A stretch of 64,000 nt of DNA from Schistocephalus solidus (Eukaryota; Platyhelminthes; Cestoda; Diphyllobothriidea; Diphyllobothriidae): contig WEDG01001550.1 in assembly GCA_017591395.1 (NCBI GenBank), positions 127,658 through 191,657 on the forward strand. The letters run 5' to 3'. Made by a program: the position numbers and the translations under genes. Below, piece after piece: positions 31,801-42,700 of the stretch. Positions within the stretch are counted from its first letter, which is position 1, and each line of letters starts with the position of its first letter. The notes under the pieces are model-generated. The model made no database searches and had not been told where the DNA came from. It saw only the letters and a program-made list of their open reading frames with translations.

Positions 31801-32464
31801 AAGGCCACCTGCATTGCAAGAAGCCTTGCTATTTACACGCCCTCTTGGGGAGGAGGAGGGGAGAGGGGGGAAATATAAGCGATTAGGAACCATAGTTTCC
31901 TTTATAACAGTTATATGAAATAATTATTACATTCATTTTGAGAGATACGATCGAATCAAAGAATTAAAGTAAACCAATGAAAAAGACATCTTTAATAAGA
32001 AGTTACGCGTGTACCTGGTTTAATTCACCAAGGTGGTTAGAATTATGGTCTAACAGAGTCAACAGCTCCATGTTTATGGTTAATCTTTCTTTCATTTTCC
32101 ATGGTCATTGCTACTGAAACCCCACTTAATCAATATTTGTATTTTAAAGCGTGTTTGAAAATCCAGATTCGAGTGTCAGGATGCTGTCTATACCGAGTTA
32201 ACGGGAATTCTCAGGAAATCAAAAAGCGTCAAGGATATAATATGCGTAACCACTTGACCGACCATCACGCAGGTCTCCTATCTTACGGGATTTTAGGAAA
32301 TAAGGGGTTTTAGGGATGGAGAAAAATACCAGAAAATAGGAAAATGTAGAGGCGAAAATAACGCAAAGCAGAACATAAGCAGAAGTTTGTTTACGTTTGC
32401 TTATTCAGTTTAAGAAGCAGTGTGCAATTCAAAAAACGGTGATGTTGCAAACAACAAACTACCT

Positions 32465-32605
32465 CCGACCCTAAAACGAAGCTTAATCTTTACTCCTAAA
32501 CTAACCCTAAAACGAACACTAACCTCAATCCTAAGGCTAAACTGTATTTTGTAATTAACCCACCCCTAGCCCAAAACTAAGTCTAAACCCAACATAAAAC
32601 CCTCA
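32465..32605 (-). repeat. CCCTAA-like tract
   Basis: Loose arrays of cctaaaacg, ctaaccctaaaacg, cctaaggctaaac and ccctagccc. This is the C-rich strand of the same class of repeat; no clear ends are visible. Confidence 0.55.
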
Positions 32606-32767
32606 CATTATTAGCTAAGTAAATATTGAGAATAAAGCGGTTATTTTTATTAGATGCTTATCCAAAAGGCCTCTTCGATTAGTGTGATAGACCCTGGATT
32701 GACACTGCACGTGATCTTAGGGCGATCTTAAAATAAGTAGGTGTAGTAATTATTAGCAGTGAATAGA

Positions 32768-32866
32768 GTAGCAGATAGTAGTAGTAAAAATGTATTATAT
32801 ATACTATATATTTATTACTACTATATACTAATTTATATATGTATATATATAGTAAATATAGAAGTA
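32768..32866. repeat. AT-rich microsatellite
   Basis: Alternating ta runs (tatatatactatatattta, atatatgtatatatatag). It covers the small minus frames at 32679-33046, which are artefacts. Confidence 0.8.
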
Positions 32867-35800
32867 AATCTCGATCCGAAAATATGAAAGTAGAAGACAT
32901 TTATGGGCAAGAAACTTCCACATATGGCAACCAAGAGGAAGTACGTAATCACTTGCCCTCTGAAAACCAAAAATGCAGGCTGCGATCGTCTCATACTTCT
33001 TCGAACTAAAAGCTAAAAAACACAAATATTTAATGCCATTTCGCAAAAAACTCCTGTGGATATAAATGTGATAGTTATTTGCCCCATCACATTAAAAACG
33101 CAACTACATAACATTAGCCGTCTGTAGACGTGCCATGCAGAACAGCCACATGAAAACCAATCAAGCTACCCCAATCACTCTTTTTTAATGTTATGGAGAA
33201 ATTTTTCGAATGAATTGGATGGAGCTCTCGATTGGAAGAACTAAATAAACGAACCAGTCAATATCGGAAACTCATGTAAAGTTAAATGGCAGAGGCATGG
33301 TAATGAGCTTAACCGTCGAGTGACTCGAGGCTGGAAGTGAATTCTTAAACCACATTCCTCGCGCGGACTTGAGTACCGCGACGCTAAATAAAAGAGAAGA
33401 AAAGAGGATTTCAGTTGACTATCGACAAGAAGATAACCCAGTTTTAAGTTCATCCATTGGTTTCGCAGTCAAACCTCACTCACCTGTCACTCTAGTAAAA
33501 ATGGGGACGCGCTGAAGATTTACATGAAGTATTAGAATCTGTGAGAGACCATTCCTCCTAAATTTACTACAGGAAACCAGATCTGCTAAAACTTGATTGC
33601 ATCATCTACGCCGATAGTGCATAGAAAAGCTTCAAGGGCGTTAAACGAATTACTTGAGCCCCACTACACATGATCCCTCGGATGGCCTTCGCTGGAGTAA
33701 CATGTGCACTGGCAACCTGATCAGCACAACACGCCATTTAACCCAATATACTCCCACTCATTTTCTGTTATCCGGCGAAGCCGAATTCGTGGTGTATATA
33801 GCTTCAAGGTCACTCCAACAGAATGCTTTTTATCTGACTGCAGTGCAAAGCCGCTGATCTGACAAAGGGTAGGTAAGTAATCCTTTCGGTTATGCTGCAG
33901 ACGTGACGACTGGCACTGTTTTTCTTGATTTCAACTGCTAGCTTGAGGGCTTGTCGATCTTTCGTCTGCTGAAATTAATGCAGATATCTACGATTGAAAA
34001 GTAGAATCTCCCGTAATCCATACACTTTTTAAAGTCATTCATAAATGTCAAAAGTGTGCCGCTTCCATAGTTTTTACTTACATTCGGTAACACTTTGCAT
34101 ATGCGAAATCACACAGATCCGCCGAAATGTAAGTTTTGGTGTCCAGGTCAGGCTGCACAAGGTCTTAAAGGCCGCGGAGAATAGCTTGGGGAAAAAAGAG
34201 CATGCTTTATATCGCAACAGACAGCTTTGTGATACCTAAATTATAGAAAAAGTTAAAAAGATCTCTGGGCGTGCACATTCGGCCCTTCCTTAATTATGCT
34301 TTGCCAGTGAGCATTCTTACAGGCGCAGCAATGCAAACAGCTCACAAAAGGCTAGCTAGAACCCAGAAAATTGACAGAAATATGTTGGTATATTTTTAAC
34401 ACAATTTTCCAAGAAATCTGAACGATGGGTGTAGTAATAATTCCGTGAAAAAAGATCGATGCATTTCAGGTGATACTTTGTCGGGTGATTTTATAGTCAT
34501 CCCTCATCAGGGTTCACAAAATGTTCATTAGAACCACATTAATTCATATCCGCGATTTTTTCATAGATCTACGCAATCTGCGAAATTCTCGAAAACCTTC
34601 TAAAAATGCCTATACTTAATTTTTTAAGTGCTGTATAAGTGTTGGCGCTTTTAAAGTTACAACCAGTGATAAAAGTTTTATTAAGGAAAATTCCACAGTT
34701 TTCTGGGTAAGATTAAAGACATACAAGAAATCCTTTCGCAAAAACTTTGCTTTCCCTTAGAAATTTTTTAAAATGTATATTACTGTATTGCACATCGACA
34801 CGAAGTGATGCCTATTCACGAAGTTAAGCTCCCATGGAACGTTAATAGCTACATAATTACTATAAAATACTGTTGATAATTTTCTATTGCGTAATAGTAA
34901 ATTCAGCCCAAATATTATGTCATTTTCTGCTAATGTTAACAGAAAATAAAAACTGTATCGCATTTGAGCGACGAAGTAGGCATCACAATGACACGCTGTT
35001 TGGTGAAATATTTTGAAGTAATTGATTGGCCAGCCGAGAACCCTATCTTGAGTTGGCTCTGAAAACAATAGAGAATTTCAATTCAGTCATGGAGGCGAAG
35101 AGAACATTATGAAATAAAACAGCAGAACAAAATGACTTGATTAATGGATCGCAAACCCAACTCTCACCCAAAGAAGCCCGGTGGAACAGCCTCTTCTAGC
35201 TGAAGAGCGGAAATTAGAGGAGCTATAACTCCTCGAGTACGCTATGCAATCATTGTAATTCTTTTAGCCTAACTGCACCACTAATTCCTCATTCGTGAGT
35301 ACTCATGCTAATGTTTTATCCTACAGATTTACAAAGCCTTTATGCATTATTGTTCTTTTCTTCCTTCTTCGTAGTTAACGCGTGCATCCAGTTTTAAAAG
35401 TTATTAGTTATCTGTACTTCTTTGCAAAATTTTAAATTTATTGAATTCTTTTACTTTCTACGTACAGTGCGTACCTGTTTTTTATTTCACTTAATAGTAC
35501 ATCCATTATGTGACTTCAGTGGCATACGAAGTTTATCTAAATTAACTTCTGGACATTGACAAATAAACCTTTAGTCATGTAGTTTACCGTCCCATTCGTG
35601 ACTTTTTTTACTTCATTGTTAGTGCGAAATAAAACAGCAGCCAATGAATTACTATAGATGGAACATTGCTATTGGGAAAAGCACCTTTTACACTATAATT
35701 TACTATACTTTGACATCAATCGTTCATTTCCTTTGTAGTTGCAATGTAAGAACCTAACTTTTAAGGAGATTAAAGTGCTTTAGAAGCATTAATTGGGTCA

Positions 35801-37139
35801 TATTTATGGTATGAACCCTAGCAGTAAGTATTTTTAATGGCTCATGCGAAAAATTCGCGATGCCTCCTGATTCTCGATGGGTTATGAAACCTAATCCCGA
35901 GAATATTTAAGGCATTACTATATTTTGTAAAGGTGATTTTAGTTTCCTCTCTTGGCATCGTTTTATCATTTCAGATAAAGTCAGTTATTTCTATTTAAAT
36001 TTGGATGTACATTCATTCTAATATTGAAATTTAACATTTTGATCTTTGAAATTTATAATTTTTGATTTCAAAATTTGAAATTATTTACGGACAGTTGTCC
36101 CAGCGAAAGTGTACAAGAGGGTTGAAGCCGTTTTACTAAATGCAATATGCATTCAAATGCACAGAGTATGAAAGCATATGTGCGACATCTGGCAATTTCT
36201 ATAGAAAAAATCGAAGATGAAGGAGAAACAGCAGATGGCTCAATATGCCTTCGAGTAGAAAAAATGGTGTATTTGAAAATGCAATACAAATGAGCCTAAA
36301 TGACTTCAAACGAGGTTGTATGCCGGCCTTCGATGGGTGATATCTCCAATCGCCCCTGTCAGTTGTTATTAGGGGAAAAAAATACTTAAAAGTGCAGACA
36401 TTCTCTCTTCTCTTCTTATTCTCTCATTCTTCTCTTCTCTGCTAGAAAGAATTGCTCGACGCCTACGAAATAGAATTGGATCATTTGCATGCTTTACAAG
36501 TGCAGTTACTTCCAACGCAGACATTCTAGCCAACATAGACTGCTACGGAACTCACGCAATTGCACTACGTTCCGGCATTAAGCTCTGAACAACAAACGGC
36601 GCGATTTCTAACATCCTTCTTAGGAAGAAGAATAGCGTTGGCGTGCGCATCGAAACTCACGGACTTGTTGTGCGCGGTTAAAACAGTTACTAGAAAAAGC
36701 CCCGATCAAATTGAATTCGTGTTTTTGTTTAAAATCATATCTGAAAAGTCGTATGAAGGTTAAACGAGTTTTTTTTTTACCGAATATGTAAATGAGTATT
36801 ATGATGGTGGCAGGTATACCTACGCCGTGAGAGCTGGGCTCTCCTGTTCAAATATTGGTTGCGTGGTTGTGTAGAGGTGCATTGTTGCCGGGTCAACTAC
36901 CAGCGTCATCTTCTACCTTCAGTGTTTTTGACTTTGTCATGACACCGGGTTCAGGTGGAGGAGTGTGGTAGACGCAGCGCACGGTTACTATAACTAGAAT
37001 CCAATCTACGCGCAAGCAACAGTGCTTGATTCCGGTCTATTGCAAAACACGTGGTAGATATTGTTGAAAGTGACGACCGAACTGCCATATATTAGGATAA
37101 AGTGGTGCTCATCGATCAGTTTACGGAACATGCTCATCT
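32867..37139. other. AT-rich stretch without recognised gene
   Basis: The longest frame (34757-35068, minus, 103 codons) is hydrophobic and shows no recognisable family. Other frames (33654-33857, 34045-34239, 36068-36289, 36560-36763) are short and unsupported. A tRNA-like patch with a box-B-like tcctgttcaaat lies near 36830-36865. I see no exon with matched splice sites. Confidence 0.45.
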
Positions 37140-37290
37140 CGTTATGTCTTAGGGCTCAAAATAGAGCCCTCACAGGCAACAGTACGAGTAATAGTAACAA
37201 TGGAGACTGGAATGGATATTTCTGGCTTATTAGCCGTCATCAGCTAATCGTAACCAATCTCAAGCATTGAGCCCTGGGCGTTGAACACAA
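37140..37290 (-). repeat. tRNA-headed short repeat, minus copy
   Basis: Contains aatggagactggaatggata, then tttctggcttattagccgtcatcagc, the reverse complement of the family body. Confidence 0.7.
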
Positions 37291-37339
37291 ATTTGCCGCA
37301 TAATCTGATTGGCGAGCGCCATTTTATCATTATTAATAT

Positions 37340-37520
37340 ACCTGATCACAACTGGTAGGACAAAGGCTCAGTGACTCAATGCTAGAGCTTTCGACACAAT
37401 GGCCAATGATTCCGTATTGGAAGCCTAAGTGATCCACACTCTGGATTGGTTATGACTGGCTGATGACGGCTTATAAACCAGAAGTGGACATTCCGTTCAC
37501 CCTTGACTTTGGCAGTTCTC
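37340..37520 (+). repeat. tRNA-headed short repeat, plus copy
   Basis: Contains tcagtgactcaatgctagagc, then ggattggttatgactggctg, atgacggcttataaaccag and a cattccg block. It lies in opposite orientation about 50 bp from the preceding copy, so the two form an inverted pair. Confidence 0.7.
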
Positions 37521-37734
37521 TATGACTTAAATAAAAAAAATTAATATATGTATATATATGGTAGAAATGCGTCAATTTTTTGAAACTAAAATAACTTTTA
37601 TTATTTATGCTTTCGCATATGGTACCGCAGTTTGTACTTAGAGAAAAAGGAGATGTAAAAAAACAGGCAACATGAAACCATGTTTAACAAAATATACTGA
37701 TCAGAAGAAAAAGAGTATGCAAGCAATGGATCAC

Positions 37735-37805
37735 GAAGTTTATTGGTTTGCCTTTTCGGATTCTGACTCGACCCCATCTTCAGAGACAATCTCAGGCTGA
37801 TGGTG
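37735..37805 (-). repeat. Penelope-associated terminal motif, minus copy
   Basis: gattctgactcgaccccatcttcagagacaatctcagg is the reverse complement of the ctgaagatg / gagtc block seen near 44270 and 45360. Confidence 0.5.
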
Positions 37806-38689
37806 GGTTAAAGTGAGAATACGAAGTGTCAGGCAAGAAACTTCTTGTACAATCGATCACATCTCCTCCATCTGACCAGCTTCCCAGGACTCACCAGTTC
37901 GCTTCTATCGGCAAAAGATGTTGCAGTTTGCTAAAGTTTAGGCCAATAGACGTCCGCTGGATTTAATTATCCATACGTTAATTGTCATGTTGGCTTCCGT
38001 CGGACCTTGAGAAACTTGTAAGTGGCATCTAAATTGATGGGCCTATCGATGCATGTCTCGCCTGAGTGTATTAATTTCGCATTTGAAAGACACCAACGAT
38101 GCTGATTTTCTCTCATGCAAATATGTGTCCTGCGTCCAGTGTGTGCATTTCAACAGGAGATCAGAGGTCTCTTCTCTACACTACTACCTAGTGTTCAAGT
38201 ATACGCGTGAGACTCGATTTCTGAGTTTGGTCACAATAAACTGTATCACAACTAGTTCACGGTATTTGTAGGCGATTTATTTTCTATCGAAGTAGTGGAA
38301 TATTTCCTTAGGGTGTATACGCTGGGTGCGAAAATGGTTTTTAGGCTGGCTCACTGTCTGCATATAGTATTTTATAACATATTTCGGTGAGCTCAGATAC
38401 ATTCTTAAAAATAAGGGAGGGTTTGTCAGCCGGTTGCCAGCATCATTTTCCTTGAACTGTTTTTACCGCATACATCGATGGTCAAACACAAGATGATACC
38501 CACTCTGGGAAAATAATGAAAAATAGTATTCTACTGTTGGTTCATAAATTGCTTCATTGGAACAGAGAGAGTTTGCTTGACTTAGCAAGCTGTTGACAGA
38601 ACTCTATTTGGGTCAGATAGGAGATTCAAAAAAATAGATAAATTAAAGTCGTTTGATCCAAAATTTCTTGGGGTGGCCATCAATCGCGT

Positions 38690-39045
38690 TGTGGAACTCA
38701 CTCGTCCCGATTATGCCTTGGGGCTCGCTCTCGAGCCCGAACTCAGTTGGTTAGACTTCCAGTAATCTAACCATCGAGCCATGGGCATATTATTTCACCG
38801 ATTGTGACCGCATCTATTAACATTGGTAGACTGCCGCTCACCGATCGCATTAGGAGATATGCTCGATCCGATTGTACCTTGCTCCACCAGCAGCCGCACA
38901 GCAGCAAAATAGCATTGCCAGCAAAGACAAGGGAGGTCAGAACGGTCAATTCTGGTATATTCTCCATCATCGTTCAGCTATGCCCAAGCCATTAGGCTTG
39001 AACGTGCAAACTTCCGGGTCAAAGTCCAGCACCTAAACCACATAC
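38690..39045 (-). repeat. tRNA-headed short repeat, minus, two partial copies
   Basis: One copy end (ctcgtcccgattatgccttgg, ggctcgctctcgagc) is followed by a tRNA-like head (box-A-like atggctcgatggttaga on the minus strand). A second body (aagacaagggaggtcagaac) and a second head (cttgaacgtgcaaacttccgg, then aaagtccagcacctaaacca) follow at 38925-39040. This is a nested or tandem arrangement. Confidence 0.65.
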
Positions 39046-39630
39046 ATATGAATATTTATATATATTCAAACATATGGGCGCATACACCAGTACTACTGCC
39101 TTAGGATAAAAATGTACAACTTTTAGTTTAGCAGTCAAAATCTGCGAAAGATACGTACGTACCTGAAAAAATTACAAGGTGATTCATGTTTAAATTGAAA
39201 TCTGAACAGAATATGAAATGGACATAAAGTGGCGCCACGTAAGAAGCACGTCTGCCCCACATAAATTTAGACAATTTTGAATCATTCATCGCTTCCTGGG
39301 TGGCATTCTGATGATAACGCTTCCAAACCACGACTCGTTCAAGGGTTGCTAGTGAGGACTTTAGGCACGGGTGCCGAGCTGGATTGACTTCGATTTCACT
39401 CCCCTTTCACATGTACCAACGGCCTGTATAAGTCCAACTGACTGGTGACGATATTCTGCGCTCTGCCTGACGTGACTTTAACGCGCTGTCTAACGCGCGC
39501 CACACACAGGGTTCGATTTTCAAGGACACATGTACACACGATTGTTTCGGACTCATTAAAATCATATGTGAGTATCTTTATGCATATCATACACTTGTTG
39601 GAGTCTCCAATACATTTTTTATTTTTCTAG
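39046..39630. other. Upstream region of the CRAL-TRIO gene
   Basis: No promoter motif can be assigned. A pyrimidine-rich stretch (tacattttttatttttctag) ends at 39630 and forms the acceptor before the first coding exon. Upstream non-coding exons, if any, are not visible. Confidence 0.4.
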
Positions 39631-39765
39631 GAAGATGGCCAATAGAGGAAAGATTGAAGATGATCCAAAGCAGTTCAAGGAACTTATCGATCAGTTGCGG
39701 TCTAAAATGATCAAGGAATGCAAACCGCTGCCCAATGAACCCGATTTTTTTACTTCTGAAGCCAC
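39631..39765 (+). CDS. CRAL-TRIO gene, exon 1 (start codon)
   Basis: Acceptor ttttctag at 39630, then gaag and ATG at 39635. It encodes MANRGKIEDDPKQFKELIDQ and on to EPDFFTSEAT, and ends at donor AC|GTAAGT in phase 2. The first coding exon starts only 4 nt after an AG with a long pyrimidine tract, which suggests either a 5'-UTR intron or addition of a spliced leader. Confidence 0.85.
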
Positions 39766-42700
39766 GTAAGTCAAGTTGACTAATTAGATTGGAACTAGCT
39801 ATACTAGGTCACCAACTAATAAAATGTTGACCTTAAATGATGCTTTACAGATGCAATTAAGGAAATATGAGAGATATATGGGTCATTTAATAACAACATT
39901 TTGTTACCGGTGATTTTTTCACTACGAAAATCATGCTAGCGTATTTTAATTTCAGAATCATCGTAGAATTTCAAGTCTTTTTCACAGTAACTGGTTAAGT
40001 TGGCTGTTTAAGTTTAAAGATACTATTTATTACACTTAAAAACTGTTCTATTTAACAATTCTACATAAGATTTCCGAGACCGCCTGGCTGGAACAGTGAC
40101 TATAGCTTTAAAACATTAAACAAGCAATTAACAAGACATATTTGTTAGTGATATGGAAGAATTTAAATTTTTTACCATATACCTGTTGAGTGCAAATCCA
40201 TATTTATTGAGCAGGTTTATCTACTAGCTGCTTCGTCAGAAATTGTCATCCCTAACCCTGATATGCAATCTTATGCCAGCTCACTCCTTGTGTGTCGGGT
40301 CCATTTGTTTTACAGGACTGGCAAAACTGAAACGACAAATAAAGGGGGTTATTTCACCGACTGACAAAAGAAGCTTTTCATCAATTTTGCAATAACTTTA
40401 AAAATGCTGGAGTTGCAAGTGAAGGAAGGTAACAGTAAAAACGTTATGGTTTACGGCAGCATGACACAGAGATAGGAAATTGATAAAATCAGAGATTAAA
40501 TAATTTACCATGTGATATTTCAAAGCACCAGGCACTTTTTATTCACATTAGACTTAACTGTTTCTCGTGTTGCAGATGAAAGCATTCAGAGTGAAATTTG
40601 GAAGTCAGGAGAGAAACCGTGTATAATTCGGCTAGGTTACCACTAGGAGGGGTGAGAAAATGGGGGTAGAGGCAAGAGCTTCCCTTTATATCGAACAAGG
40701 CGGGAAAATTAAGAAAAAGAGCTGAAGTTGACTAGGCTTTGAGCTGGATTGGCGAACCTCGTGTATATAAAGACCGAAAACAGCATTAAGCACTCTACTC
40801 CATTGGCACTAAGGAATGGATGGATATGCCCGATCAGTACTTCTCAAATTATATGGAAAAGCCATCAAATACCCAAAGCCCAACGGTAGACAGCGTCAGA
40901 TTTTATTCCGTATCATAAAATTTTCTAACATGGTGACAGCAAATAGCAGTAAATTATAGATGACCTCGGCGATAGCCGGTAAGGACGACTGCTACGACTC
41001 CCTAAAGAGGACATTAGAACAGGAACTGCCAGTAATACAGAAGTCTTTGCGCCGAATTCCAGGGAAAATATGGTTAGATTTATGGTTAGGGTTAGGGTAA
41101 ACGTTGGGATTAAGGCTAACGTTAGGGTAAGGTAGGGGTAAGATAAGGGTTTGCATTAACTGCGGGGTTAGGGTTCAGCTTAGAACTGCGGGCCAGAGCT
41201 AGGATTATGACACAGAAATATATATTTTATTTCTGGAATTATACACTGTGAAACCTTAATTACTTGGGGGAAGGGGTGTCGGGGCGTTTCTATTTCCGTG
41301 TGCTGTTAAGAGAGCCATATGAGTCATCCGTACCGGATACCCCCTGCATGCTTACAACACAGGACACTCGGCAGACCCTTCACTTCGCTCAATTTTGTCT
41401 GAAGGCTGGAGCAGTTGCAGGTAGAGTGAGTGAGAGAGAGAGTTATTTCGCGGCGGGCAATAAGCCGTGGTCTGTCGTCTAAGTTAATGCGAAGGGTCTT
41501 TAGAGGTAGACTTACTTTCCTTTCTCACCGCCCATTTCCTTCACTAAGTGACAACGCACTTCCTTTGAGGCAAGAGACCCTTGACCATGTCACATCTACA
41601 CGAGCATGTTACTCGGTCAAATTAATGGGTGCTCTTTGACTTAGTAAGATAACCTGTCTTCCATCTCACTCGCGTTTGGAAATGTACGACACCCTTCCCC
41701 CGGTCCCACGCTTCATCTCGTGACTGGTCAACTGGTTTCTCTAGGGCTCGCCCCCCACAGCTTCATCTGTTAGTTGTTATTTTCATTGAACTAACTTGTA
41801 GCGCGGCAGACCACCAAATCTTATCGGAATAACTAGAAATATCATCTACTAAATTGCCTAACTTCTCGAGTTCCTCCGTTTTTATATATTTGAGAAATGC
41901 ATGGTAAATTGCTCAGATATCTTCACTGGTAATGATGGGGCGCTCTGGGCCTTAAATATGCAATTTCTTTATTTATTTAATCTGTACGCAAACCGCGATT
42001 CACTATTGCAGCCGTTTATACCGACGGCTAGAAAATTTTCAGATATTTTGAGAGCTGGTGCACGAAACTAAGTAACCAAAGACTGCTGCCGACGCTCTAT
42101 TCCACCAGAAGTGGATATGACAATGTAAAATCTGACAGTAATTTACGTAATTATTCTAAGAAACAGCCGTCCTGGAAATTTGAAGAAGGATACCCATTCT
42201 AACAAAAGTCCAGCCCTTTCCCAGTGGAAAAAATATATCTGAACGGTTGACTTTATGCTTCCACTTAACTTGTTTTTTTAAACGTCGGTAGGTTGTAGCT
42301 CCATAGTAGGGAATTTTTGCAAAATGTTCGAAAATTAATCGTTTAAACTTCTCAAGACCGATTGAGAAACGGAATGAAACATTACTATGACAGAATGGAT
42401 GAACCAGGGGCTTTAAAATCCAACACATTACCCATTGTTCATTGCTCCTGGTCATAATTCAAACCTGCAACAACAGGAACATCATCGGTGACATTTATAC
42501 ATCCAATATCACTGGGAAGATACGCAGTAAAGGAATGTCTTTTATACGAGATGCTGAAGAGGATTCGACCGCCACAGAAGCAGATAAATGTCTTGGCATG
42601 AGGTAAACAGTTAATGTTCCTGCAAATGGCCCCAGTAACCTGGGCGGTAACAGGTAGGGCACGGATGTTTACACCCTCGAGGTAGCTTCCTAGTGTATGC

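Noticed and set aside
41064..41180. True telomere or chromosome end
   Set aside because: The TTAGGG-like units are degenerate, short and embedded between host exons.
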